DNA of 49,951 bases from Prevotella sp. (lineage in GTDB: Bacteria > Bacteroidota > Bacteroidia > Bacteroidales > Bacteroidaceae): the NCBI GenBank assembly GCA_017467565.1, contig JAFUSV010000084.1:1-49951 (forward strand), given 5' to 3'. Shown in pieces: positions 16,135 through 26,702 of the stretch; position 1 is the stretch's first letter; each line of letters begins with the position of its first letter. A program made the translations under genes and the position numbers. The notes under the pieces are model-generated. The model worked only from the letters and a program-made list of their open reading frames with translations. It was not told the origin of the DNA and made no database searches.

Positions 16135-16166
16135 GCAAAAGTACATAAAATCCTATAAATTGCAAA
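16135..16166 (-). promoter_or_regulatory. Promoter of the DUF805 gene
   Basis: On the minus strand TTTG (16166-16163), a 19-base spacer and TACTTTTGC (16143-16135) lie 30 bases before the ATG at 16104. Confidence 0.7.
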
Positions 16167-16226
16167 GCATTGTTCAAAGATTTTTAAAATATTAGGGCAA
16201 AATTACGGATTCAGAAACATTTTTTG

Positions 16227-16235
16227 TACCTTTGC
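16227..16235 (+). promoter_or_regulatory. Promoter -7 box of trmB
   Basis: TACCTTTGC lies 28 bases before the trmB ATG. The -33 region has no clear TTTG. The region between this and 16166 is shared with the divergent DUF805 promoter. Confidence 0.6.
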
Positions 16236-16263
16236 ACGGCATTATATACATATCAGAAAACAG

Positions 16264-17034
16264 ATGAGCAAAGGAAAACTGGCCAAATTTGCCGACATGG
16301 ACACCTACGCCAACGTGTTTCAGTACCCCTTCTCGGTCATGGAGCAGGTGGTGTTCGACATGCGCGGCCACTGGCATGAACAATATTTCAAGAACCAGAA
16401 CCCCATCGTGCTCGAGCTGGGATGCGGCAAGGGCGAATATACCGTAGAGCTGGCCAAGCGCTACCCGCAGATGAACTTCATCGGTGTAGACATCAAGGGT
16501 GCCCGCATGTGGACGGGAGCCACGCAGGCCCTGAAGGAAGGGCTGGGCAACGTAGCCTTCCTGCGCACGAACATCGAGATTATAGACCGATTCTTCGCAG
16601 AGGACGAGGTGAACGAGATATGGCTGACCTTCAGCGACCCGCAGATGAAGAATCCGCGCAAGCGCCTGACGTCGACCTACTTCATGGAGCGCTACCGCCG
16701 GTTTCTGATCGACGGCGGCATCATCCACCTGAAGACCGACTCCAACTTCCTGTTCACCTATACCTCTTATATGGTAGAGAAGAACCAGCTGCCCGTCATT
16801 GTGAAGACCGAGAACCTCTACGCAGAACCTTCAGGGAACACGCAGTTCTCAGAAGCAGCAGCTATTCAGACCTACTACGAGTCGATGTGGATAGCCCGCG
16901 GGCTGAACATCCGCTACATGAAATTCCGCCTGCCGCGTACAGGCATGCTGGAAGAGCCCGACGTGGAGATAGAGCTGGACGACTATCGCAGCTACCACCG
17001 CACGAAGCGCAGCTCACTGACTACAGCCAAATAA
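16264..17034 (+). CDS. trmB: tRNA (guanine-N7-)-methyltransferase
   Basis: A 256-residue SAM-dependent methyltransferase making m7G46 in the tRNA variable loop. The SAM site is [15 protein letters not shown] (about residue 53 on), followed by [12 protein letters not shown], and the TrmB motif [16 protein letters not shown] is present in the variant form lacking the usual PWPKKRH wording. [13 protein letters not shown] is a further family block. The LRR gene follows 26 bases later and probably shares the transcript. Confidence 0.93.
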   Translation: MSKGKLAKFADMDTYANVFQYPFSVMEQVVFDMRGHWHEQYFKNQNPIVLELGCGKGEYTVELAKRYPQMNFIGVDIKGARMWTGATQALKEGLGNVAFLRTNIEIIDRFFAEDEVNEIWLTFSDPQMKNPRKRLTSTYFMERYRRFLIDGGIIHLKTDSNFLFTYTSYMVEKNQLPVIVKTENLYAEPSGNTQFSEAAAIQTYYESMWIARGLNIRYMKFRLPRTGMLEEPDVEIELDDYRSYHRTKRSSLTTAK

Positions 17035-17060
17035 AAGTAATGACTACAACCATACGGAAT

Positions 17061-18803
17061 ATGAAACGACTGATTATAGCTTTATCACTGACACTCTGCC
17101 AGTTGGCAACCGTCTTCGGACAGCAGTTGACGGTCACCGTCGACTCGGTAGGACTACTGGGACAGCAGTTGCCCGACAGCATACGCTACACCATGTCGAG
17201 CCTGAAGATCTGCGGTCCGCTCAATGGCAGCGACCTGCGCGTCATCCAGCTCATCACCAACAGGTTGAAAGCCAAGAAAAGCAACGAGACGGTGCTGACG
17301 GAGCTCGACCTGTCGGAGGCTACCATCGTGGAGGGCAAAGGCAACTTCCGCACGGCTGCCGACATGCTGCCTGCAGCGATGTTCCTGAACTGCAAGGCCC
17401 TGGAGCGCATCATCATGCCCAAGGCCACGCCAGGCATCAGCCGCAGCTGCTTCAGTGGATGCGTCAGCCTGAAGGAGATTGTCATCCCCGACGAGACGGC
17501 GGTCATCAACGACTATGCCTTCAACGGCTGCCTGGCGCTGACCGACCTGAAGCTGCCCGTGGCACTGACCACCATCGGCAAGCATGCCTTCGACGGTTGC
17601 CGCAGCATCACGTCGGTAGACATCGGCGATGCCGTGACCAGCATTGGTGCCTACGCCTTCTACAACTGCACGTCGCTGGACAAGGTGAACCTCGAAGCCA
17701 ACATCAACCGCATAGAGAACGCCACCTTCCTGGGTTGCGAACGCATCAAGGTGATGCAACTGCCCGAGACGGTGAGCAGCATCGGCAACGAAGCCTTCAA
17801 GGGCTGTATCAGCCTGGAGTCGATACAGATGCCCGACGCCATCAGCATCATCGGCAACAATGCCTTTGAGAACTGCACCAACCTGCGCAGCATCGAGATG
17901 GCTACGGCCACACGCATAGGTAGCGATGCCTTCAAGGGGTGCATGTCGCTGGCCACGGTAGAGATAGAGCATGCCTCGCGCATAGGCAACAATGCCTTTC
18001 AGGACTGCAGCGGCTTGGTTTCGGTGAGCATAGACGGCAACCTGAACGAGGTGGGCGACGAGATGTTTGCCGGCTGTACCAACCTGCAGTCGGTGACGCT
18101 GCCTTCGACGGTGAAGACCATCGGCACACGTGCTTTCTTTGAGTGCAAGTCGCTGACGGGCATCGACCTGCCTGAGGGTCTGACGCGCATCCACGACCAT
18201 GCCTTCGAGGAGTGCGCCTCGCTGAAACAGATATACATACCCAACCTGGTGAAACAGATGGGCAGCGACACGTTTGAGAACTGTGCCTCGCTGGACAGCG
18301 TGTACATACAGGGATTCATCGACAAGATAGAGAGCGACGTGTTCCGCTACTGCCACTCGCTGCGCGTCGTCGTGCTGCCCATCTCGGTGAAGAGCATCGG
18401 CGACAATGCCTTCGAGCAGTGCGCCACGCTGACCACCATCAACATACCTATCTCGGTGACCAGCATCGGCGACAATGCCTTTGAGAAATGTGTGTCGCTG
18501 ACCACGATAGCCATCCCTGCCGCCTGCACGTCGATAGGCAGTGCTGCCTTCCGCGAGTGCAGTGCGCTGTATCACCTGGAGTTGCCTGCCGCGCTGAAGA
18601 AGATTGGCGGCAATGCCTTCACGAAGTGCGTGTCACTGCGTGAGCTCATATCGTATGCACCGCTGCCCCCCTCCATAACGCACAGCACCTTCAAGAACGT
18701 CGTATTGAACGCCTTGAAGGTGTATGTCCCGAAGGGTGCACGCGGCAACTATCGTGACGCCAAGTCGTGGTCGAAGATGCCGCAGATACTGGAGATGCAG
18801 TAA
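17061..18803 (+). CDS. BspA-type leucine-rich repeat surface protein
   Basis: A 580-residue secreted protein: signal peptide MKRLIIALSLTLCQLATVFGQ, an N-terminal region (VDSVGLLGQQLPD...LTELDLSEATIVEG), then about 17 LRR_5 repeats of 22-24 residues of the form IGxxAFxxCxxLxxIxLPxxVTS, and a short C-terminal YVPKGARGNYRDAKSW block. BspA-like proteins bind host or plant surface components in oral and gut Bacteroidetes. No C-terminal sorting domain is visible. The frame is open far upstream through trmB in another phase; MKRLIIALS is chosen because it begins the signal peptide (ATG 17040 adds seven residues and is possible). Confidence 0.88.
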   Translation: MKRLIIALSLTLCQLATVFGQQLTVTVDSVGLLGQQLPDSIRYTMSSLKICGPLNGSDLRVIQLITNRLKAKKSNETVLTELDLSEATIVEGKGNFRTAADMLPAAMFLNCKALERIIMPKATPGISRSCFSGCVSLKEIVIPDETAVINDYAFNGCLALTDLKLPVALTTIGKHAFDGCRSITSVDIGDAVTSIGAYAFYNCTSLDKVNLEANINRIENATFLGCERIKVMQLPETVSSIGNEAFKGCISLESIQMPDAISIIGNNAFENCTNLRSIEMATATRIGSDAFKGCMSLATVEIEHASRIGNNAFQDCSGLVSVSIDGNLNEVGDEMFAGCTNLQSVTLPSTVKTIGTRAFFECKSLTGIDLPEGLTRIHDHAFEECASLKQIYIPNLVKQMGSDTFENCASLDSVYIQGFIDKIESDVFRYCHSLRVVVLPISVKSIGDNAFEQCATLTTINIPISVTSIGDNAFEKCVSLTTIAIPAACTSIGSAAFRECSALYHLELPAALKKIGGNAFTKCVSLRELISYAPLPPSITHSTFKNVVLNALKVYVPKGARGNYRDAKSWSKMPQILEMQ

Positions 18804-18813
18804 TTCTCAATCA

Positions 18814-21375
<2,562 letters not shown>

Positions 21376-21446
21376 AGTTTTGTCCTCCTGTTTTAATTGT
21401 TCTTTTTGCTAACAGGCGGACAAATAGCATGCCGAGAACGCAAAAG

Positions 21447-21482
21447 CCGACAAAACGGCAGAACTCCCTGCCGTTTTGTCGG
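21447..21482 (-). terminator. Strong hairpin between SemiSWEET and clpB
   Basis: A perfect 15-bp stem CCGACAAAACGGCAG / CTGCCGTTTTGTCGG with a 6-base loop lies 19 bases past the SemiSWEET stop. On the minus strand only CTTTTGC follows, so the T tract is weak. It may terminate the upstream gene or sit in the clpB leader as an RNA structure. Confidence 0.55.
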
Positions 21483-21485
21483 TCT

Positions 21486-21533
21486 CTTACTTCTTACCTC
21501 TCACCTCTTACCTCTTACCTCTCCCCTCTTCCC
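21486..21533. repeat. CTTACCTCT simple-repeat array at the SemiSWEET gene end
   Basis: Five imperfect copies of a 7-9 base unit (CTTACCTCT/CTCACCTCT/CTCCCCTCT) cover the last ten codons of the minus-strand SemiSWEET gene, its stop and 15 bases beyond. On the minus strand it reads AGAGGTAAGAGGTGAG, encoding the tail KRGEVRGKR. Confidence 0.8.
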
Positions 21534-21797
21534 ATAATCGTTCTTCATCTTGATAGCAAAGATGATAACGCTGCACGTACAGGTAATCAGGTTGGTCAGC
21601 ATCAGATAGTAGTTGCCCGTCAGGAATCCCTGCACCACGAAGGCAGCGCAGCCCACGGCCATAGAGATGAAGCCCGGCAGCGATATGCCGTCGGTGTTGC
21701 GCGTGCGGATGGTTTGGATGGCCTGTGGCAGATAGCCGAAAATGAGACCGAACGTGGCTATCCAGCCACAAATGTCAATCAATAGTTGATGTTCCAT
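21501..21797 (-). CDS. SemiSWEET-type sugar transporter (PQ-loop)
   Basis: A 98-residue protein with three membrane helices forming one triple-helix bundle; SemiSWEETs dimerise to pass sugars by alternating access. The hallmark PQ motif is in GYLPQAIQTIRTRNTDGIS (helix 1 end), and helix 3 holds the LTNLITCTCSVIIFAIK segment. The C-terminal tail after KNDYG (KRGEVRGKR) is encoded by a simple-repeat array and is probably not a functional part of the fold. It is transcribed from a promoter with the 24-base sequence shared with 25328-25351. Confidence 0.88.
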   Translation of the reverse strand: MEHQLLIDICGWIATFGLIFGYLPQAIQTIRTRNTDGISLPGFISMAVGCAAFVVQGFLTGNYYLMLTNLITCTCSVIIFAIKMKNDYGKRGEVRGKR

Positions 21798-21824
21798 AGT
21801 TATTAAATTTGCAATTATTGGCTA

Positions 21825-21848
21825 CAAAGATACGAATAAGTGAGCGAA
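21825..21848. repeat. 24-base promoter block, copy 1
   Basis: The 24 bases from CAAAGATACG to GTGAGCGAA are identical to 25328-25351. On the minus strand this is the TATCTTTG box plus most of its spacer. With TTTG at 21856-21853 it forms the SemiSWEET promoter. Confidence 0.85.
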
Positions 21849-21864
21849 TTTCCAAATTTTTTCG

Positions 21865-21873
21865 TACCTTTGT
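21865..21873 (+). promoter_or_regulatory. Nitroreductase promoter -7 box
   Basis: TACCTTTGT ends 4 bases before the ATG at 21878, so the mRNA would be leaderless or nearly so. It is divergent from the SemiSWEET promoter that overlaps it upstream. Confidence 0.65.
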
Positions 21874-21877
21874 CGCC

Positions 21878-22615
21878 ATGAAGAACTTAGAAACCCGTCG
21901 GACTATCCGAAAATACAGCCAAGAGCCCGTCAGCGAGGCCTTGTTGAACCGCCTGCTTAGCGAGGCCAGTCGTACACAAACCATGGGCAACTTGCAGCTC
22001 TACAGCGTGGTGGTGACGCGCTCGGCAGCGATGAAGCAGCGCCTGGCGCCAGCACACTTCAACCAACAAATGGTGACGGAGGCACCCGTGGTGCTGACCG
22101 TCTGCGCCGATTTCCATCGTACTACGCGCTGGTGTGAGGAGCGGCAGGCTCAGCCCGGCTACGACAATTTCCTGTCGTATCAGAACGCGGCCATCGACGC
22201 ACTGCTCTACACGCAGACGCTGTGCTGCCTGATGGACGAAGAAGGGCTGGGCTACTGCTATCTGGGCACTACCGTCTATCAGCCCATGCAGATTATCGAG
22301 GCTCTGCAGTTGCCGCGACTGGTGATGCCTGTGGCTACGCTGACCATTGGCTGGCCTGCCGAGACGCCTGCCCTGTCGGACCGCCTGCCCTTGGAGAGTT
22401 TTGTGCACGACGAGACCTACCGCGAGCCCACGGCTGCCGACATCGACGCTTTCTATGGACCGAAGGAGCAACTGCCCGAGAACCAGCATTTTGTGGAGAT
22501 CAACCATAAGCAGACCTTGGCGCAGATATTTACGGATATCCGCTATACCAAGGCCGACAACGAGGCCATGTCTGAGGGGCTAAAAGAAGCCCTGCGTCAT
22601 CAGGGCTTCCTTTAA
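21878..22615 (+). CDS. Nitroreductase family protein
   Basis: A 245-residue FMN-dependent oxidoreductase. The N-terminal ETRRTIRKYSQEPVSEALLNRLL is the family's phosphate- and FMN-contact segment. The middle holds QNAAIDALLYTQTLCCLMDEEGLGYCYLG, and VATLTIGWPAETPALSDRLPLESFVHDETY matches the C-terminal block. Such enzymes reduce nitro compounds, quinones or flavins with NAD(P)H; the natural substrate is unknown. The frame is open upstream to 21809, but the promoter box at 21865 fixes the start at 21878. Confidence 0.88.
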   Translation: MKNLETRRTIRKYSQEPVSEALLNRLLSEASRTQTMGNLQLYSVVVTRSAAMKQRLAPAHFNQQMVTEAPVVLTVCADFHRTTRWCEERQAQPGYDNFLSYQNAAIDALLYTQTLCCLMDEEGLGYCYLGTTVYQPMQIIEALQLPRLVMPVATLTIGWPAETPALSDRLPLESFVHDETYREPTAADIDAFYGPKEQLPENQHFVEINHKQTLAQIFTDIRYTKADNEAMSEGLKEALRHQGFL

Positions 22616-22630
22616 TTCTAACGGCGCGGA

Positions 22631-24721
22631 TTACACGGATTTTTCAATCAGTATTCGGGCATCCACGGCTACGACGTTCTGTTCGTCGGCCAATAGCGGA
22701 TTGATGTCCATCTCCTTGATTTCCGTTGCAAAGCGCAGCAGGCTCGACAGTCGGACAATGATTTCGGCATACTTCTGTTCGTTGATGCCCTGTTGTCCGC
22801 GCGTACCTTTTATGATCTTATAGCCGCGCAACGAGTGAATCATGGAGTAGGCTTCCGCGTAGCTTAGCGGTGCCAAACCTGACGATACGTCCTTCAGCAC
22901 CTCGACGAAGATGCCGCCCAGCCCGCAGAGTACCACGTGTCCGAAGCGCTGTTCGTACTTGGCACCGATAAAGAGCTCGGTGCCCTTCAGCATCTTCTGC
23001 ACCATCACGCCTGTAGCGTCCTTGATGCTCATCATGCGGTCGAACTCCAGCGCCAGGTGTTCGGCAGTACGGATGTTGAGCGTCACGCCGCCCACATCGC
23101 TCTTGTGAACAGGTCCGACGACCTTGGCAACGACGGGATAGCCAACCTGATTGGCAAAGGCTGTCAGTTCTTCCTTCGATGTCGACACCTTTTCAGGAAC
23201 CATCGGTATGCCTGCACATTCCAGTAACTCGCGTACAACGTCGGGAGACAGATAACCACTCTCGATGCCTTCGAACTTCAGACGATTAATCTCGCGATAG
23301 ATGGTGTCACGAATCTTTGGCACGTCGACCCCATAGAGTTCCAGTTCCGATGGGGCTGGCTTGGGCGTGCGCATAATTTGCGAGAGTGCCGTGGCCAGCG
23401 TCACTTCGTCGCTGAAGTTGACGTGACCCTTTTGCAGGAATTCGGCCACCTCAGGGCCTGCGGTATGCAGACTCGGCAGGATGGGGAAGATGGGCTTCCG
23501 GCATGTCAGCATCTTCTGGTGCAGCACCTCGTATGCTTCGTAAAGCTGTGTCAGTCCCGGCGTGCCATAAATGACGGCAATGGCGTCGATGTCCTTGAAG
23601 TGCTGTTCGCAATAGTCGATGGCAATGCCCAGTTGTTCGGCAGTTCCTGTGGCAAGAATGTCGATGGGGTTGGCAACTGCCGACCCTGGGAAGAGTTTCG
23701 TCTTCAGCTCGTCGGCTTCGGGACCTTCAATCTTGGGGACGTTCAGACCGCCCTTCGACAGCGCATCGGTCAGCATGACGCCAGGACCGCCGGCGTGCGT
23801 CACGATGGCAAAATTCTTGCCCTTCAGTTCGGGCAGCGTGAAAATGCAGCCTACCGTGGTCAGCTCTTCGCGTGAGAAGCAACGCACGATGCCTGCCTTG
23901 CGAAACAGTGCCTCGACGGCCGAGTCGCTGGAGGCAATGGCTCCCGTATGACTTGACGCAGCCCGCGAACCGCTCTCCGAGGCTCCGGCCTTGATGGCTG
24001 CTATCCTGCATCCCTTGCGAATCAGCGATCCGGCATGGAACAGCAGTTTGTCGGGATTCGAGATGTTTTCGATATAGAGCAGCTTAACTTTCGAGTCGGT
24101 GTCAGCATTGAAGTGCTCGTCCATATATTGCAACACGTCCTCGATGCCAATCTGCTTGCCGTTGCCAATGCTCCACACGCTGTTGAACTGCAGTCCCTTG
24201 ATGACAGCACTCTCCAGAATGAAGACCGCTGTCGCGCCGGAACCGCTGATGAAGTCGACGCCGTTCGGATTCAGATTGGGAATAGGTTTGGTAAACACCG
24301 AATGGTGGTTGCGGTTCAACAGTCCGATGCAGTTGGGGCCAATGAGCGCGGCACCATATTGCTGGCAGATGTCCAGGATTTTCTGCTCAAGCTCGCCGCC
24401 AGCCTTCGTCTCCTCGCTGAAACCAGCCGAAATGATGATGAATGCGCGCGTCTGCTTCTCCTTGGCCAGCAGTTCCACGTATTCCGGACAGTATTTGGCT
24501 GCCACAACGAGGATGGCCAGCTCCGTAGGCGGCAGTTCCCGAGCGTCGTGGAACACCTTGATGCCCTGCACCTCGTCTTCTTTCGGATTTACGATGCGCA
24601 GCGTACCTTGATAGCCGCCGCTAAGCAAATTGCGCACGACGGCACCGCCGGGCTTGTGCACATTGTTTGAACCGCCAATGATGGCGATGCTCTTAGGATT
24701 TAATAGTTGTTGGTTAATCAT
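22631..24721 (-). CDS. ADP-forming acyl-CoA (acetate-CoA) ligase, fused alpha-beta
   Basis: A 696-residue fusion of both subunits of NDP-forming acyl-CoA synthetase. In order: a CoA-binding Rossmann domain (IAIIGGSNN, residues 12-20), ligase-CoA domains with the phospho-histidine H258 in SSHTGAIASSDS, and a C-terminal ATP-grasp domain (PVVAKVVGPVHKSDVGGVTLN). It converts acyl-CoA, ADP and Pi to acid, CoA and ATP, a substrate-level ATP step in fermentation. The start overlaps the upstream gene's stop by 4 bases. The last codons (EKSV, stop) fall in a GCGGATTACACGGAT-type motif seen here at 22624-22640. Confidence 0.92.
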   Translation of the reverse strand: MINQQLLNPKSIAIIGGSNNVHKPGGAVVRNLLSGGYQGTLRIVNPKEDEVQGIKVFHDARELPPTELAILVVAAKYCPEYVELLAKEKQTRAFIIISAGFSEETKAGGELEQKILDICQQYGAALIGPNCIGLLNRNHHSVFTKPIPNLNPNGVDFISGSGATAVFILESAVIKGLQFNSVWSIGNGKQIGIEDVLQYMDEHFNADTDSKVKLLYIENISNPDKLLFHAGSLIRKGCRIAAIKAGASESGSRAASSHTGAIASSDSAVEALFRKAGIVRCFSREELTTVGCIFTLPELKGKNFAIVTHAGGPGVMLTDALSKGGLNVPKIEGPEADELKTKLFPGSAVANPIDILATGTAEQLGIAIDYCEQHFKDIDAIAVIYGTPGLTQLYEAYEVLHQKMLTCRKPIFPILPSLHTAGPEVAEFLQKGHVNFSDEVTLATALSQIMRTPKPAPSELELYGVDVPKIRDTIYREINRLKFEGIESGYLSPDVVRELLECAGIPMVPEKVSTSKEELTAFANQVGYPVVAKVVGPVHKSDVGGVTLNIRTAEHLALEFDRMMSIKDATGVMVQKMLKGTELFIGAKYEQRFGHVVLCGLGGIFVEVLKDVSSGLAPLSYAEAYSMIHSLRGYKIIKGTRGQQGINEQKYAEIIVRLSSLLRFATEIKEMDINPLLADEQNVVAVDARILIEKSV

Positions 24722-25302
24722 ACCAGTACGATAGCTTTTACGGGAGTCGGGGCTAATTTTGATTCAGGGAAACAGTAACCGAGCCGGAGCACATAGGCTA
24801 TCTTCTGGCCTTTCTCCACTTGGGCACCCGTAGGCTCCTCGTCGAGAATATCGTCGAACATGCCGCCCACAGCGCCGCGAACGTAGTCGGAATAGCTCAG
24901 CTGCGGGTCGCCGATGCAGTTCAGGCAGGCATTGATAAACGGAACCTGCACGATGAGGAACCGTTCGATGTCGTCGGCCAGATGCTTGATGTCGTCGTCG
25001 GAATTGTTCACCTCAGGCTTTTCGCCATTCGTGGCCAGCCAGCTGATGAGTGGTTGCAGCGCCTCGCGGTGGCGGCGCAGTTCGTAGATGCGATCGTTCA
25101 GCGTCAAAAACGTCCTGATGGCTTCATTGTAAACCATTTGCTGCTCAGCACTCAATCGCGTAGTACCCTCCTGTTCGGCAGCCTGACGCTGCTCTTTGCG
25201 TTTTTCGCGAATCTTGACGAAAGCGGTTGCTCCGGCGGCTACAGCCGTCACACCCAGCGTGGCCAGTGCGGCCCATGCCGACTTATTGTTTTTGATCTCC
25301 AT
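24718..25302 (-). CDS. Membrane-anchored protein of unknown function
   Basis: A 194-residue protein with one N-terminal hydrophobic segment (about 10-27, AALATLGVTAVAAGATAFV), then a strongly charged coiled-coil-like stretch (KIREKRKEQRQAAEQEG) and a mostly helical domain. It stops in a 4-base overlap with the acyl-CoA ligase start, so the two are translationally coupled. I do not recognise the family. There is no lipobox; the anchor suggests an inner-membrane protein with the bulk on one side. Confidence 0.7.
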   Translation of the reverse strand: MEIKNNKSAWAALATLGVTAVAAGATAFVKIREKRKEQRQAAEQEGTTRLSAEQQMVYNEAIRTFLTLNDRIYELRRHREALQPLISWLATNGEKPEVNNSDDDIKHLADDIERFLIVQVPFINACLNCIGDPQLSYSDYVRGAVGGMFDDILDEEPTGAQVEKGQKIAYVLRLGYCFPESKLAPTPVKAIVLV

Positions 25303-25327
25303 AGTAGTGATGCTTTAAGTTTTCGTG

Positions 25328-25351
25328 CAAAGATACGAATAAGTGAGCGAA
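25328..25351. repeat. 24-base promoter block, copy 2
   Basis: Identical over 24 bases to 21825-21848. On the minus strand it supplies TATCTTTGC (25335-25327); TTTG is at 25358-25355 with a 19-base spacer. It drives the 24718-25302 operon. The spacer itself is conserved between the copies, which a plain promoter would not need. Confidence 0.85.
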
Positions 25352-25389
25352 ATACAAAAGAAAAACTCTTTTTTCTCGATAAAAATCAC

Positions 25390-25398
25390 TATCTTTGC
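25390..25398 (+). promoter_or_regulatory. Promoter -7 box of the second MATE gene
   Basis: TATCTTTGC ends 8 bases before the ATG at 25407. The earlier in-frame ATG at 25395 lies inside the box, which rules it out as the start. Confidence 0.7.
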
Positions 25399-25406
25399 CA
25401 GCGGAA

Positions 25407-26702
25407 ATGAAGAATCGCGACCATCAGATACTCCAAATAGCCCTTCCGGCCATCGTCACCAACATCACCGTACCGCTGTTGGGACTGGTCGACACGGCTA
25501 TCGTGGGCCATATGGGTTCGGCGGTCTACATCGGTGCCATTGCCGTGGGCTCCATGATTTTCAACCTCGTCTACTGGCTCTTCGGATTCCTGCGTATGGG
25601 CACGAGTGGTACGACGGCTCAGGCCCGCGGACGCCGCGACATGGACGGCGCAGGGCGCATTCTGGTCAGCTCGACCGGGCTGGCGGCTGCCGTCGCCCTG
25701 CTGATACTGCTGTTGCAGTGGCCCCTCTACATGCTGATGACGTGGCTCATCGCTCCTACGGCCGATGTCCGGCCGTGGGTCGGCGTCTACTTCCGCATCG
25801 TCGTATGGGGTGCTCCGGCCACGCTGTTGCTCTACGCCCTCAGCGGCTGGTTCATCGGCATGCAGAACACGCGCACGCCCATGGTCGTCAGCATCCTGCA
25901 GAACGTGGTCAACATCATTGCCTCGCTACTGCTGGTGTATGGCGCGGGACTGGGAGTCGAGGGTGTGGCCTTCGGCACCGTCATTGCCCAGTATGCCGGT
26001 CTGCTGACTGCCGTCGTTCTCTGGCGTCACCACTACGCCCGCCATTTCCCGTCCATTCTCTCTCGCTCTCGTACCCCCGCACCTTCCTCTCGCACCCCTA
26101 TACTTCCTCTCTCGCTCAACACGGACATTTTCCTCCGCACGCTCTGCCTCGTGGCTGTCAACCTCTACTTCACCTCAGCCGGTGCTCGTCAGGGTGCTAC
26201 CATCCTGGCTGTCAATACGCTGTTGATGCAGCTCTACTTGCTCTTCTCGTACGTCATGGACGGCTTTGCCTATGCGGGCGAAGCCTTGGGGGGCCGCTAC
26301 TGGGGTGCCGGGGATATGACTGCTTACCGCGACGTTGTCAGACGGCTGTTTGGCTGGGGTGCACTGATGACGTTGCTCTTCACTGCCGTCTACGTCGTTG
26401 GCGGGACGCCGTTCTTGCAATTGCTGACCGACGAACCCACGGTTGTCGACGCTTCCCGCGACTACGTCTGGTGGGCCTACCTCATTCCCGCGGCGGGCGT
26501 TGCTGCCTTTATCTGGGACGGCCTCTACATCGGTACCACGCAGACCCGCGGCATGCTACTTTCCTCAGCCGTTGCCGCCCTCGTCTTTTTCGTCAGCGCC
26601 ACGATTACAATCAGCATCATGGGCAACCACGGCCTGTGGCTCTCCATGATACTCTACTTGCTGGCGCGCGGTGTGATTCAAAGCCTGCTGGCGATGTCCT
26701 GA
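25407..26702 (+). CDS. MATE family efflux transporter (DinF-like)
   Basis: A 431-residue polytopic exporter with about twelve helices. IALPAIVTNITVPLLGLVDTAIVGHMG at the N terminus is typical of the DinF/chromosomal MATE branch. An oddity is the loop between the two halves (about residues 218-240): it holds an extra Ser/Arg/Pro-rich stretch (SILSRSRTPAPSSRTPILPL) encoded by a CCTCTCGC-type repeat at 26058-26118. Its 3' end overlaps the convergent tcdA gene by 25 bases. Substrate unknown. Confidence 0.92.
   Translation: MKNRDHQILQIALPAIVTNITVPLLGLVDTAIVGHMGSAVYIGAIAVGSMIFNLVYWLFGFLRMGTSGTTAQARGRRDMDGAGRILVSSTGLAAAVALLILLLQWPLYMLMTWLIAPTADVRPWVGVYFRIVVWGAPATLLLYALSGWFIGMQNTRTPMVVSILQNVVNIIASLLLVYGAGLGVEGVAFGTVIAQYAGLLTAVVLWRHHYARHFPSILSRSRTPAPSSRTPILPLSLNTDIFLRTLCLVAVNLYFTSAGARQGATILAVNTLLMQLYLLFSYVMDGFAYAGEALGGRYWGAGDMTAYRDVVRRLFGWGALMTLLFTAVYVVGGTPFLQLLTDEPTVVDASRDYVWWAYLIPAAGVAAFIWDGLYIGTTQTRGMLLSSAVAALVFFVSATITISIMGNHGLWLSMILYLLARGVIQSLLAMS
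26058..26118. repeat. CTCTCGCTC/CCTCTCGC repeat inside the MATE gene
   Basis: CTCTCTCGCTC (26059-26069 region) and CCTCTCTCGCTC (26107-26118 region) flank CCTTCCTCTCGCACCCC. The stretch adds about 20 codons in the loop between the transporter halves and keeps the frame. Confidence 0.65.

Noticed and set aside
16422-17060. N-terminal extension of the LRR gene through trmB
   Set aside because: It runs in another phase inside trmB, is Arg/His-rich, and the signal peptide begins at 17061.
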